Of a stretch of DNA of 64,000 nucleotides, positions 18,444 through 28,652 are shown piece by piece; the first letter of the stretch is position 1; every line of letters starts with the position of its first letter. The notes beneath the pieces are model-generated. The model ran no database searches, was not told the origin of the DNA, and saw only the letters and a list, made by a program, of their open reading frames with translations. A program made the translations under genes and the position numbers. Source of the DNA: Paracnuella aquatica (GTDB taxonomy: Bacteria > Bacteroidota > Bacteroidia > Chitinophagales > Chitinophagaceae); contig NZ_QOWJ01000004.1 in the NCBI RefSeq assembly GCF_003332885.2, positions 124,001 through 188,000 on the forward strand, written 5' to 3'.

Positions 18444-21400
18444 ATGACGTCAAACCCTTCCATGAAAGTTTCCCCGCCTGCCGGGGACTTTTCCATTTTT
18501 GAAGCCAGGCCGGGCATTGCCATGCTGCTCCTGCCCGATGCCCCCGTTTATACCATCGTTGCCATCAGCAACGACAGCCTTGCCATGATCGGTAAGGAAC
18601 GAGCAGAGGTGACGGGCACTGGCTTGTTCGATGTTTTTCCGCCCAACCCCCAACTGCGCGAAGATGTTGTGGACAACCGGCTGCGCAGTGCGTACGATTG
18701 GGTGCTGCAGCACAAACAACGCTACGCCCTGCAACTGATTCGCTACGACCAGCAGGTTGAAGACGGCATTTTTACCGAAAAATACTGGAAGGTAGTGGTG
18801 ACGCCGATACTGGCTGCAGGCGAAGTGGAATACCTCATGCACACGGCCGAAGATATAACGGCAACAGTAAAGGCGGAGCAATCAGAAGTGGCCCGGCTGG
18901 ACCTGGAAAGGGCCTTTAAAAAAGTAGAAGAAAGCGAAGAAAAATACCGCACCCTGTTCAATACAATGGAACAGGGTTATTGCACGTTGGAAGTCATTTT
19001 CGATGAAGCGGGCAAATGTGTGAACTACCGCTACGTTGAAACCAACCCCGCGTTTGAGCGGCAATCAGGCTTGGTTGATGTGGTGGGCAAAACCATCGAT
19101 GATATTTTCCCCGGCATTCAATCGATGTGGTTTGCCGTGTACGAACGGGTGGTAAAAACCGGCAACCCCGAGCACCGTACTGAGGAGTCGGAACACCTGG
19201 ACCGCTGGTTCGACATTTACGTGCACCGGCTTGGCAGCGCCGAAAATTGCCGGGTGGGCGTATTTTTTACCGACGTTACCGAACGCATCCGCCAGGAGCA
19301 CCGGTTCCGCAGCGTGTTGGACCAGGCCCCCGATCCCATTTTTATACTGATGGGCCCGCAGTTTGTGCTGGAGGTGGCCAACCAGGCCTTGTACAACCTG
19401 TGGCAGGTAGGCCCCGAAGCCCTGCACAAGCCACTGCTCGAGATACTGCCCGAAATGAAAGAACAGGTTTTCCCCGAACTGTTGCAACAGGTGTTACAAA
19501 CCGAAAAAACTTTTACCGGCGTAGAAATGCCTGCGTTGTTTAAACGCAAAAACGGCCAAGTCGAAAAACGGTACTTGAACTTTTCTTACCAGCCTTTTCG
19601 CGAAGCTGGCGGCAAGGTTACCGGCGTGCTGGTAACGGCTACCGATATTACCGGCCAACTGGAAGCCAAAAGAAAACTGCAGGAAAGCGAACGCAACCTG
19701 CGCAACACCATTTTGCAGGCACCCGTGGCCATGTGCATTTTGCGTGGCCCCGACTATATGGTGGAAGTAGCCAACGACCGGATGTTTGAGCTGTGGGGCA
19801 AAAGCAGTGATGTGCTCCTGGGTAAGCCGCTGTTCGAAGCCTTGCCTGAAGTAGGTAACCAGGGCTTCGAAGAAATGCTGGGTCAGGTGTTTTATACCGG
19901 CAAACCAGTGGCTGCATCTGAAGCTTCGGTTACACTTCCCCGTGATGGCCGCATTGAGTCGGTGTATGTAAACTTTGTATATGAGCCGTTCCGCGAAGGC
20001 GATGGCAGTATATCAGGCATTATTGTGGTGGCCACCGACGTAACCAACCAGGTAAAAGCACGGTTAAAGATCCAGGAAAGCGAACAGCGGGTACGGTCGT
20101 TTGTAGACAGCGCGCCTTTCCCTATCGGCGTGTATGTTGGCCCCGACATGCGCATTGAACTGGTAAACCAATCGATTATTGATGTGTGGGGAAAAGGCAG
20201 TGATGTGGTAGGTAAAACCTACGCTGAAGTGTTGCCCGAGTTGCGTGCAAGCGGCATTTACGAGCAGTTGTCCAGCGTGTATCATACAGGCGTGCCTTAT
20301 CATGCCCGCAACCAGCAGGTAAACCTGGTGGTAGACGGCGTGCTGCAACCTTTCTTTTTTAATTACAGCTTTACGCCGCTTACCGATACAAGAGGAAAAA
20401 TATATGGCGTAATGAATACGGCCGCTGACGTTACCGACCTGATGCTGGCCCGCCAGAAAGTAGAGCAAAGCGAACGCAACTTCCGCAGCATGATTCTGCA
20501 GGCGCCGGTGGCCATGTGCATCTTGCTTGGCGCCGATCATATCATCGACACGGCCAACGAATTGATGATACAACTGTGGGGCAAGGAAAAGGCTGCGGTA
20601 ATGCAAAAGCCGCTGTTTGATGCACTGCCCGATTTGCGGGAACAAGGCCTGGAACCGCTGCTGCACGATGTGTACCACACGGGACAAACATTTACGGCCA
20701 ACGAACGGCCGGTTGACCTGCTGCGCAATGGCGAGATGGAAACTGTGTTCCAGAATTTTGTGTACGAACCTTATCGCGATGCGGAGGGAAATGTGCTGGG
20801 TGTACTGGTCATTAGCATTGATGTGACGCAGCAGGTTTTGGCCCGCCAAAAAATTGAGGAACTTGTGGCACAACGAACCACCGAACTGGCGCAGGCAAAT
20901 GCTGCGTTGCTGAAGACAAATGCCGACCTGAAACGCCTGAATATAAACCTTGAAGAATTTGCCTATGCCGCATCACACGACATGAAAGAACCGGTGCGGA
21001 AGATTCACTTTTTTGCCGACATGCTGAAGGCAGAACTGCACGACAAACTGGATGAAAAACAAACCCGCCATTTCAGCAGGTTAGAAGGTGCGGCCAAACG
21101 CATGTCCACGCTCATTGATGACCTGCTGGCTTACTCGCAGGCTACCAAAGGAATTGCCAACGAAGAAGAGGTAAACCTGAATAAAAAAGTGCAGCTGGTA
21201 CTGGAAGACCTGGAACTGGAAGTGCAGCAAAAAAACGCGCAGATCACGGTAGGCCCGCTGCCCACCATCAGGGGTAATAAAAGGCAGTTGCAGCAATTGT
21301 TTCAAAACCTGATCAGCAATGCGTTAAAATACAACAAGCAAGGCACCGTGCCCGAAGTGGAGATCACGGCGAAAAAAGTGCAGGGCAAAGATGCTCGCCC

Positions 21401-21665
21401 TGGCCTGCCGGCGGCAAGTGCAGCGCAATGGTATCATTTAATTGAAGTGCGGGACAAAGGCATCGGCTTCGATCCAGCCGACTCGGAGCGCATTTTTTTG
21501 GTGTTTACCCGCCTGCATGGAAATGCCGAATACAAAGGCACCGGCGTGGGTCTTTCCATTGTGCAAAAGGTGGCCGAAAACCACGGCGGCATGGTATGGG
21601 GTGAGAGTGTGCCGGGTGAAGGTTCAGTGTTTAAAGTGCTGCTACCTGTAAATTTTGGCAGCTAA
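18444..21665 (+). CDS. Six-PAS cytoplasmic sensor histidine kinase
   Basis: 1073 residues, no transmembrane helix or signal peptide. About six successive PAS modules lie at roughly 15-145, 160-285, 288-415, 420-545, 548-673 and 676-803. A short coiled coil (RTTELAQANAALLKTNADLKR) leads to the HisKA dimer with phospho-acceptor H845 in ASHDMKEP. The HATPase domain has NLISNALKY, DKGIGF and GTGVGL. PAS 3, 4 and 6 are clearly duplicated copies (shared LQAPVAMCIL and NFVYEPFR segments). There is no receiver domain and no regulator next door, so the partner is unknown. It closely resembles the kinase at 50373-52442 in module sequence. Confidence 0.93.
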   Translation: MTSNPSMKVSPPAGDFSIFEARPGIAMLLLPDAPVYTIVAISNDSLAMIGKERAEVTGTGLFDVFPPNPQLREDVVDNRLRSAYDWVLQHKQRYALQLIRYDQQVEDGIFTEKYWKVVVTPILAAGEVEYLMHTAEDITATVKAEQSEVARLDLERAFKKVEESEEKYRTLFNTMEQGYCTLEVIFDEAGKCVNYRYVETNPAFERQSGLVDVVGKTIDDIFPGIQSMWFAVYERVVKTGNPEHRTEESEHLDRWFDIYVHRLGSAENCRVGVFFTDVTERIRQEHRFRSVLDQAPDPIFILMGPQFVLEVANQALYNLWQVGPEALHKPLLEILPEMKEQVFPELLQQVLQTEKTFTGVEMPALFKRKNGQVEKRYLNFSYQPFREAGGKVTGVLVTATDITGQLEAKRKLQESERNLRNTILQAPVAMCILRGPDYMVEVANDRMFELWGKSSDVLLGKPLFEALPEVGNQGFEEMLGQVFYTGKPVAASEASVTLPRDGRIESVYVNFVYEPFREGDGSISGIIVVATDVTNQVKARLKIQESEQRVRSFVDSAPFPIGVYVGPDMRIELVNQSIIDVWGKGSDVVGKTYAEVLPELRASGIYEQLSSVYHTGVPYHARNQQVNLVVDGVLQPFFFNYSFTPLTDTRGKIYGVMNTAADVTDLMLARQKVEQSERNFRSMILQAPVAMCILLGADHIIDTANELMIQLWGKEKAAVMQKPLFDALPDLREQGLEPLLHDVYHTGQTFTANERPVDLLRNGEMETVFQNFVYEPYRDAEGNVLGVLVISIDVTQQVLARQKIEELVAQRTTELAQANAALLKTNADLKRLNINLEEFAYAASHDMKEPVRKIHFFADMLKAELHDKLDEKQTRHFSRLEGAAKRMSTLIDDLLAYSQATKGIANEEEVNLNKKVQLVLEDLELEVQQKNAQITVGPLPTIRGNKRQLQQLFQNLISNALKYNKQGTVPEVEITAKKVQGKDARPGLPAASAAQWYHLIEVRDKGIGFDPADSERIFLVFTRLHGNAEYKGTGVGLSIVQKVAENHGGMVWGESVPGEGSVFKVLLPVNFGS

Positions 21666-21873
21666 ATATTTGGGCTTTTGTAAACGACAAAATGATTGAA
21701 TGGATGTAACGAAGGTGTGGGTAAAAAAAGAACAAACGTTTGGGAAAAATTTAGGCTATTGTGACATCCAACTTTTTTTGATGGAACCCATTTTAATGCT
21801 TTTCTAAATCGGTGAATGAGCATTTTGCAAAAGAACAACTGGGGCGTTTTTTAAAAAACGATCAGCGTCCGTT

Positions 21874-22845
21874 TTACTTTAAATACACCTTGTTGTATTT
21901 CCGGATCAGCGCCCTTGCTTTTTTGCCCGATTCTTTTAAATCCGTTTCTTTCCAGCCGCCGTCAGATGCAGCACTGGGCAGCAGCACCGAGCAGGTTTCA
22001 TCCTTGTCCGACACCGACCAGGTAACCCAGCTCACACCGTTTTGCTCCGCCCATTCAATCCATTGCAGCCACTCGCTTTCATTCAATGGGCCGTTGCCGG
22101 TTGCTTCCATACCGGCCGATTCGGAAATAAAAAGCGGCAGGCCTTTTTTCAGTGCATAAGTACCGCGGTCCCGCAGCGACTGCTTGTGGGTGGCGGCATA
22201 AAAATGCAGCGTGTACATCAGGTTGCTAAAACCCTGCAACGGCGCATCGGCAGCAAGGTGCACATCCTGGTCCCAATGCGGGCTGCCCACCAATATGATA
22301 TTATCCGGATCCCACTTACGAATGGTGCCGATCACTTCGGCCGAGTAGGCTTTTACCTCATCCCAGCTTTGGCGTTCGGGCTCATTAAAAATTTCGTAGA
22401 TCACGTTCGGGTATTGGCCGTATTCCTGCGCCATTTGTGCAAAAAAGGTCCTGGCTTCTTCCAGGTTGATGTTGTGGCTGTGCCAATCGATGATCACATA
22501 AATGCCTGCGGCAATGGCTGCATCCACCACCGCTTTCACAGCCCGCACCGAACCGGCACTATCTTGTTTGTACCCGCGTCGCGGCTCCACGCCCATGGCG
22601 GCACGCACCACGGTACAGCCCCAATCCTGCTGCAGCCACTGCACCGCCCCCCCATTGTAAAACCGTGGCCAGAAGTTGTGCCAGCCAAAACTCATACCCC
22701 GCAGCACCACCGGTTCTCCTTTTTGGTTGCACAACTGCGCACCCTTTACCTGCAACTGGCCATGCTGCCGCACCACATTTTGTGCCCCTGCCGGTAAATA
22801 CACAATGACCATGCAGGCTAAAAGCAAGGAATAAACAGTTTTCAT
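21874..22845 (-). CDS. Secreted glycoside hydrolase family 5 (cellulase-like)
   Basis: 323 residues. A signal peptide ends PAGAQ at about residue 22. The fold is a GH5 TIM barrel: LRGMSFGWHNF at the N-terminus, IIDWHSHN, then EIFNEPE with the acid/base E155, HFYAATH, and nucleophile candidate E242 in LFISESAG. This matches endoglucanase-like GH5 (subfamily 2 type). It should cleave beta-1,4 or related glucan chains; exact specificity is not readable. The start at 22845 was chosen because the signal peptide begins there; the open frame extends 19 codons upstream. Confidence 0.88.
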   Translation of the reverse strand: MKTVYSLLLACMVIVYLPAGAQNVVRQHGQLQVKGAQLCNQKGEPVVLRGMSFGWHNFWPRFYNGGAVQWLQQDWGCTVVRAAMGVEPRRGYKQDSAGSVRAVKAVVDAAIAAGIYVIIDWHSHNINLEEARTFFAQMAQEYGQYPNVIYEIFNEPERQSWDEVKAYSAEVIGTIRKWDPDNIILVGSPHWDQDVHLAADAPLQGFSNLMYTLHFYAATHKQSLRDRGTYALKKGLPLFISESAGMEATGNGPLNESEWLQWIEWAEQNGVSWVTWSVSDKDETCSVLLPSAASDGGWKETDLKESGKKARALIRKYNKVYLK

Positions 22846-23261
22846 ACAGCTGTAATTTAATGGCGATTGAAGGAATGCAGGAATGGCGCGATGTGCCGCC
22901 AACAGTGGTTACAATCAAGTAATCGTGTAAAGATTTATTATAAAAAACGCATTTGCCAATGCGACAAAAATAGGACTTGCAGTGATGGCAATTCGTAGCG
23001 GTCAGGTACGTGCAGGATGATATTGCGCAGTCGGTCAGCTACAATTAGGCGCAAAAAAAAGCCCACCGTAGAAACAGCGGGCGACTAACGATTGCTTGCC
23101 ATATAAAGAGTTCGAAATATCAGGTTGATGTGGCCTATTATTCAAATAGTGTACCAACTACACAAATTTAAAAGCTGCACCGGTAAAATGGGCAAAAAAA
23201 ATTTATTCAAGCATTCAATGATTTCTGTGGTTATACTGTTCAGCTAATAAACTGAAACGGT
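22846..23261. other. Intergenic region with minus-strand terminator
   Basis: No gene. It holds the upstream region of the GH5 gene at its left and, at 23053-23082, a terminator for the kinase gene that ends at 23262. I see no clear TAnnTTTG box for the GH5 gene. Confidence 0.6.
23053..23082 (-). terminator. Intrinsic terminator after the TPR histidine kinase
   Basis: On the minus strand GCCCGCT and GGTGGGC pair over 7 bp (two G-U wobbles), with loop GTTTCTAC, followed by eight T. It lies 180 bases past the stop of the kinase gene. The loop sequence is identical to that of the terminator at 45426-45448. Confidence 0.75.
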
Positions 23262-25265
23262 TTAAGCCACTGCTTCCAGGGGCACCACCACTTCCACCCG
23301 GCAACCGGCACCTGGCTGGCTGTCGAGGCTGAACGATCCGTTCATGTACTCGGCGCGGGTACGCATATTCATCAGGCCAATGCCCCCGTTTTTGCTGTTG
23401 GCCGCAAAGCCTTTGCCGTTGTCGGCAATGGAAAGCCGGATGGCATTTTCACTGGCCTCGAGGCCCACCACCAGTTCGGATGCATCGGCATGTTTCAGCA
23501 CATTATTGATCTGTTCCTGCAAAATGCGGTAAACGCCCAGGTGCACTTCCTGCTTCAGCACCTGGCTGCCCAGCCCCGAAATATTTCGGGTGATCTTTAC
23601 TTTATTCGTCACATCTACCGAATCGAGCAGGTCTTTTACCGATTCTTCCAGGCTGATTTTACCAAGCGTTGGCGCCGACAACCTTTTGGAAATGCTCCTG
23701 ATTTCGTTGATGCATTGCTGCAAATAATTGTTGGCGCGGGGCAGCAGGGCTTTGGCTTCCCCCAGACCTTCCAGCACCATTTCGTTGTGCAGTTTTACCG
23801 TGGTCAGCACCTGGTTAATATTGTCGTGCAGCTCCAGCCCAATCAGCGACCGCTCTTTTTCCTGTGCATGGATCACGGCTTCGGTAATCTCTTTGTGTCG
23901 TTGCGCAGCCTCAGCTTCACGGGCCGCTTTCTGGCGGTCGATTTCTTCATACAGAGCCAGCGATTTAGCCATGCTGTTGCGTTTTTGGCGGAAGTTCAAT
24001 CCCACCAACAGGATGATCACAACACCCATGAATCCAAAACCAACGGTTACCCAAAGGGATACCCGCGCCAGTTGCTTCTCCTTTTTTAAAATACCGATTT
24101 GCAGCGCCTTTTCTTTTTCATCCAACTGGCGGTTCACATCGGCGGCTGTAAGGGCATGTTGCTCCTCTTCCATCGAGTCGCGCAGCAGCACATAGCTTTT
24201 GAAGTAAGGAAAACCCAAGGCCGGCTTTCCGGTTTGCTCGTAATAATCCGACATCAGGTGGCGCCAGCCCAGTTCCACTTGGGTATTGGGCAACGAGTCG
24301 AGCTGAAGGCGCAGCCCACGCAGCACGTCCAACATCTGGCCGTATTTTTTTTGCCGGCCGTACACATCGGCCAATTGCAACTTCACCGCTTGGGCATTGC
24401 CCACATCTTTGCCGGGCCGGTCGTTTAGTGCAATGCTTTGCAGCGAAAGTTTCCGTGCAGTATCCAGTGCGTTTTTAGCCATGTACACCTGCGCCTTATT
24501 TCCATACAACACACCACGGATCCCGTCCATGAAGCGCTCCAGCGAATCGCTGTTTTGCTCTGCAATTTGCTGTGCCCGGTCAAAATGTTTGAGGGCGCTG
24601 TCGTACTGTTTCAGTTGAATAAGGCACAGGCCGATATTGCTTTGAATTTCCTGTTGCTGCAGGTAAATGGCCGTGGTTTGCGGCACACAAGTGTTTTGCA
24701 ATGCATACGCTTCCTGGAAGTATTGCAGCGACTGCTGGTAGTTTTGCTGGCGGTACAGCACCATCGCGATGCTGTAGTTGAACGACTTCCGCTCACAAGG
24801 ATCGAGGTGGGCGTCGGCCAGTTTTTTTGCCTTAAAAAAATAATTATTGGCCTTGTTGTACTGCCGCAGCTTGTAGGCCAGCTCGCCGCCAAACAACAAT
24901 AAATGCACGTAGGCCCTGGAATATTGCCGCTGCAATGCCGGCGTGCTGAACTGCGACAAAGCTGAATCGATCAGTGCGGCTGTGGAATCAATACGGGGTG
25001 TGAAAAAATAGTAATAGCTGGCTTGCAGGTCGAAGCGGACGGCATCGGTGTACACCGAAGTTTTGCCGGTTCGCGCCAGCAGCGAATCGTACAGCGCCAG
25101 TGCGCCGGGCAGCGTATGATCGGCGTAAAGCGTTTTGAATGCAGTATCGGCAACCTGTTGCCGCCAATAGCCAACTTCTTCTTTTTCGGAGTTCCACTTA
25201 TGGCCACAGGAAACGGCCATAAATATAGCAGCCAGCAGGATCAGGCAATATAGGGAACGCAGCAT
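23262..25265 (-). CDS. TPR-containing lipoprotein sensor histidine kinase (HisKA_3 type)
   Basis: 667 residues. A lipoprotein signal peptide ends in the lipobox AVSC, then a tetratricopeptide-repeat sensor (about 40-390, blocks such as YNKANNYFFKAKKLA and YDSALKHFDRAQQIAEQN), a transmembrane helix (about 405-430), a coiled coil and a HisKA_3 domain with phospho-acceptor H480 in GLELHDNINQV. The HATPase has NNVLKHADA and DNGKGF. This architecture is common in Bacteroidota and normally pairs with a LuxR/NarL-type regulator, which is absent here. The start at 25265 is set by the signal peptide. Confidence 0.92.
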   Translation of the reverse strand: MLRSLYCLILLAAIFMAVSCGHKWNSEKEEVGYWRQQVADTAFKTLYADHTLPGALALYDSLLARTGKTSVYTDAVRFDLQASYYYFFTPRIDSTAALIDSALSQFSTPALQRQYSRAYVHLLLFGGELAYKLRQYNKANNYFFKAKKLADAHLDPCERKSFNYSIAMVLYRQQNYQQSLQYFQEAYALQNTCVPQTTAIYLQQQEIQSNIGLCLIQLKQYDSALKHFDRAQQIAEQNSDSLERFMDGIRGVLYGNKAQVYMAKNALDTARKLSLQSIALNDRPGKDVGNAQAVKLQLADVYGRQKKYGQMLDVLRGLRLQLDSLPNTQVELGWRHLMSDYYEQTGKPALGFPYFKSYVLLRDSMEEEQHALTAADVNRQLDEKEKALQIGILKKEKQLARVSLWVTVGFGFMGVVIILLVGLNFRQKRNSMAKSLALYEEIDRQKAAREAEAAQRHKEITEAVIHAQEKERSLIGLELHDNINQVLTTVKLHNEMVLEGLGEAKALLPRANNYLQQCINEIRSISKRLSAPTLGKISLEESVKDLLDSVDVTNKVKITRNISGLGSQVLKQEVHLGVYRILQEQINNVLKHADASELVVGLEASENAIRLSIADNGKGFAANSKNGGIGLMNMRTRAEYMNGSFSLDSQPGAGCRVEVVVPLEAVA

Positions 25266-25546
25266 TGGTGGTTTTTTCAGGATTGGAACAGATGCAAAAA
25301 TAATTACTATTTGAAAACCGGGCGGAAAAATACGGTCTGCGGGCCAAATTAAAGGCGGGTGCCGCATTTTACCAGTTTAAAAATAACGGCCATACGTTGC
25401 TGTTACGCCTGTCAATAGGGAAAAGGAAAACAGCATATCATCGGCTGGAACAGGAAAATTGATTGGAAAATAGTTGGTTAAAAGCTTCCCGCATTGCACG
25501 CCTGAATTGCGGCGCACCTAATTTTACCCCTTCGAAATCAAAACAT

Positions 25547-28384
25547 ATGTACAAAGCGATATTCTTTTCCTCGCTGCTGGCCGCCACTTTAACGGCAGGG
25601 GCACAGCAAACCAAACAGCGGCAACCGGCTGGGGCCAAAACCACCTTTAAAGTAGATTACCAGAAGTTCAAATTACCCAACGGCCTCGATGTGATTTTTC
25701 ACATCGACCGGTCCGATCCCGTGGTGGCGGTGGCCCTCACGGCGCATGTGGGTTCGGCGCGGGAAAAGGCGGGCCGCACCGGCTTTGCACACTTGTTTGA
25801 GCACCTGCTGTTCCTGGAATCTGAAAACCTGGGCAAGGGCGGCCTCGATGCCATGAGTGCCCGCATTGGCGGCTCCGGTGCCAACGGCTCCACCAGCCGC
25901 GACCGCACCAATTATTTTCAAACCGTGCCCAAAGACGCCCTTGAAAAAATGATCTGGGCCGAGGCCGATAAACTGGGCTGGTTCATCAACACGGTAACCG
26001 AGCCCGTGCTGGCCAAGGAAAAACAAGTGGTGAAAAACGAAAAGCGCCAGAGCTACGACAACAATCCTTATGGCCACACTTCGTATGTGATTGATAAAAA
26101 CCTCTACCCCGAAGACCACCCGTACAACTGGCAGGTCATTGGCTCGCTGGATGATCTGCAAAACGCGACGCTGGCCGATGTAAAAGAATTTTTCAACCGC
26201 TGGTATGTGCCCAATAATGTAACCCTTGTGGTGGCCGGCGATTTTGATGCGGCGCAAGCCAAAAAATGGGTGGAAAAATATTTTAGTGAAATCAAGAAAG
26301 GCCCGGCGGTGCAGCCGCTGGCAAAGCGGCCCGGCTTCGTAAAACAAACCAAAAAGCTGTACCACGAAGACAACTTTGCACGCCTGCCCGAGCTGACCAT
26401 GGCATGGCCCACGGTGCCCGAATATCACCCCGATAGTTATGCGCTGGAAATACTGTCGTCCTATCTTTCCGAAGGCAAAAAAGCGCCGCTGTACCAGGTG
26501 GTGGTTGAGGATGAAAAGCTGGCGCCGGGTGCAGCCATGTTTCACCGCACCAGCGAGTTGGCCGGCCAGATGCATGTAGTGGTTCGGGCATTTGCCGAAA
26601 AAGACCTGGATAGTGCCGCTGCCGCCATCAATAAAGCATTTGCCCAGTTTGAACGGAAAGGCATAACCGAAAAAGACCTGAGCCGCATTAAAGCCGGACT
26701 GGAAACACAGTTTTACAATTCGCTGTTCAGCGTGCAGGGCAAGGGTTTCCAGCTGGCGCAGTACAACATTTTTGCCGGCGATCCTTCGTTTATTGAAAAA
26801 GACATCAACAACCTGCTGGCCGTAACCGCTGCCGATGTGAGCCGTGTGTACAACAAATACATCAAGGGCAAAAATTTCGTAGCCACATCTTTTGTGCCCA
26901 AGGGCAAAATTGAACTGGCACTTGCAGGCTCCACAAAAGCTGATGTAGTAGAAGAAAAAATTGTGCAGGGCGCCGAAGAAACTGTGGACCCGAATGCGGT
27001 GGCTACTTACCCCAAAACACCATCTTCGTTCGACCGGAGTAAAGAGCCGCCATATGGCCAGGCTCCGGAAGTAAAAATTCCTGCGATCTGGCAGGCGCAG
27101 TTGCCCAATGGCATGCGGGTATTGGGCATTGAAAACAACGAAGTGCCGCTGGTACAATTTGAACTTGTTATAGACGGTGGCCTGCTGCTGGAAAATCCCG
27201 ACAAAGTTGGCGTAGCCAATATGATGGCCCGCATGATGACGCAGGGCACCAAAACCAAAACGCCGCAGCAACTGGAAGAAGCCATCCAGCAACTGGGCGC
27301 AACGATCAATGTTTTTGCCAACACCGAAGACATCCGCATTCGTGTAAACACGCTGGCCCGCAACTACCCTGCAACGCTGGCGCTGGTGGAGGAAATTTTG
27401 CTGCAGCCACGTTGGGATGCCACCGAGTTTGACCTGATCAAACAAAGCACCATCAGCCAGATCAGGCAGCAGGAAGCTAACCCCAATGCCATTGCGCAAA
27501 ACCAATACAATTTGCTGGTGTACGGCAAAGACAATATCAGGTCGCGCAACATACTGGGCACTGCAGCATCGGCAGGCACCATTACCCTCGACGACCTCAA
27601 AGCATTTTACGCCAAAAGCATGTCGCCGGCCAATGCCCGCATGCATGTGGTGGGTGCTTCGGGTGAAGGGGCATTGACCGCATCGCTAACCCGCCTGGCC
27701 AATGCATGGAAAGGCAGCGCAGTGACCATTCCGGATTGGAAAACGCCGGCAGCACCGGCACAACCGGTCGTTTACTTTTACGATGTGCCCGATGCAAAGC
27801 AGTCGGTGATCCGCTTTGGCTACCCGGCACTGGCGGCAACAGACAAAGACTATTATCCCGCAACGGTGTTGAACTATATTTTGGGCGGCGGTGGCTTTGC
27901 ATCGCAGCTAACGCAGCAACTCCGCGAAGGCAAAGGCTATACTTACGGCATCAACTCCGGTTTTTCGGGCACCAACAGTGCAGGGCCGTTTACCATTGCC
28001 AGCAGCGTACGTACCAATGTAACGTTGGAGTCGGCACAACTGGTGAAGGAAATTTTGGAAAACTACGGCAAAAACTATTCGGCAAAGGACCTGGAAACAA
28101 CGCAAAGTTTTTTGATCAAAAGCAATGCCCGTGCATTTGAAACGGCAAGCGCCAAACTGGGCATGCTCGAAAACATCAGCAAGTATGGCTGGAAGGCTGA
28201 TTATGTAAAAGACCGGGAAGCCATTGTAAAAAAGATGACCATAGAAGAGATCAAAGCTCTGGCCGCAAAATACCTCGATCCGAATAAAATGATCTGGTTG
28301 ATTGTAGGCGATGCCAAAACACAATTGCCACGGTTGAAGGAGTTGGGTTTTGGCGAACCGGTGTTGTTGAAGCCAGTGATTTAG
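25547..28384 (+). CDS. Secreted M16 zinc metallopeptidase, two-domain fusion
   Basis: 945 residues. A signal peptide (MYKAIFFSSLLAATLTAGAQ) is followed by an active M16 N-domain with the inverted zinc motif H82-L-F-E85-H86 and downstream glutamate in VKNEKRQSYD. The second, catalytically inactive M16-like half begins near residue 490 and contains the substrate-closing segment GGGGFASQLTQQLREGKGYTYG. It resembles periplasmic PqqL/pitrilysin-like proteases that degrade imported or unfolded peptides. The start at 25547 is fixed by the signal peptide. It is divergent from the kinase and followed by a strong terminator. Confidence 0.93.
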   Translation: MYKAIFFSSLLAATLTAGAQQTKQRQPAGAKTTFKVDYQKFKLPNGLDVIFHIDRSDPVVAVALTAHVGSAREKAGRTGFAHLFEHLLFLESENLGKGGLDAMSARIGGSGANGSTSRDRTNYFQTVPKDALEKMIWAEADKLGWFINTVTEPVLAKEKQVVKNEKRQSYDNNPYGHTSYVIDKNLYPEDHPYNWQVIGSLDDLQNATLADVKEFFNRWYVPNNVTLVVAGDFDAAQAKKWVEKYFSEIKKGPAVQPLAKRPGFVKQTKKLYHEDNFARLPELTMAWPTVPEYHPDSYALEILSSYLSEGKKAPLYQVVVEDEKLAPGAAMFHRTSELAGQMHVVVRAFAEKDLDSAAAAINKAFAQFERKGITEKDLSRIKAGLETQFYNSLFSVQGKGFQLAQYNIFAGDPSFIEKDINNLLAVTAADVSRVYNKYIKGKNFVATSFVPKGKIELALAGSTKADVVEEKIVQGAEETVDPNAVATYPKTPSSFDRSKEPPYGQAPEVKIPAIWQAQLPNGMRVLGIENNEVPLVQFELVIDGGLLLENPDKVGVANMMARMMTQGTKTKTPQQLEEAIQQLGATINVFANTEDIRIRVNTLARNYPATLALVEEILLQPRWDATEFDLIKQSTISQIRQQEANPNAIAQNQYNLLVYGKDNIRSRNILGTAASAGTITLDDLKAFYAKSMSPANARMHVVGASGEGALTASLTRLANAWKGSAVTIPDWKTPAAPAQPVVYFYDVPDAKQSVIRFGYPALAATDKDYYPATVLNYILGGGGFASQLTQQLREGKGYTYGINSGFSGTNSAGPFTIASSVRTNVTLESAQLVKEILENYGKNYSAKDLETTQSFLIKSNARAFETASAKLGMLENISKYGWKADYVKDREAIVKKMTIEEIKALAAKYLDPNKMIWLIVGDAKTQLPRLKELGFGEPVLLKPVI

Positions 28385-28443
28385 AAAGGCAAAAGTGAAA
28401 AACTAAAAATTAGATGATGTAGCTTTTCAATGATACAGCATTC

Positions 28444-28479
28444 AATAAAACGCCCGGTGTTTGTGCCGGGCGTTTTATT
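28444..28479 (+). terminator. Strong terminator after the M16 peptidase gene
   Basis: Perfect 14-bp stem AATAAAACGCCCGG / CCGGGCGTTTTATT with an 8-base loop, 60 bases past the stop. It is symmetric and could work in both directions. Confidence 0.88.
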
Positions 28480-28563
28480 GGAATAAATGTTTGGAAAGGT
28501 TTTTAAATTAATTGAGCATTTTATACTAACCCTTTAGTAAGACGGCATCTTGCTTAAGCGGGT

Positions 28564-28652
28564 TTGTCATGCCGAACTTGTTTCGGCATCTCCTAATACC
28601 GTGATAAACTCCGCGAAATGTAGGAGATGCCGAAACAGGTTCGGCATGACAA
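28564..28652. repeat. Inverted-repeat element, 32-base arms
   Basis: Arms 28564-28595 and 28621-28652 are reverse complements at 31 of 32 bases, with 25 bases between. Each arm is itself a hairpin (ATGCCGAA ... TTCGGCAT). The outer ends read TTGTCATGCCGA, similar to the TGTCATGCTGA ends of the element at 11478. No coding sequence lies inside. It looks like a non-autonomous palindromic repeat. Confidence 0.8.

Noticed and set aside
20064-20873. Open frame of about 270 codons antisense to the six-PAS kinase
   Set aside because: Overlaps conserved PAS sequence on the other strand and has no domain or export signal.
22042-22797. Open frame of about 250 codons antisense to the GH5 gene
   Set aside because: The GH5 frame has catalytic residues and a signal peptide; the antisense frame is composition-driven.
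25673-27646. Very long open frame on the minus strand opposite the M16 peptidase
   Set aside because: It is wholly antisense to a peptidase with intact catalytic motif and has a skewed composition rich in H, F, G, Q and V with no recognisable domain; a frame shadow of a codon-biased gene.
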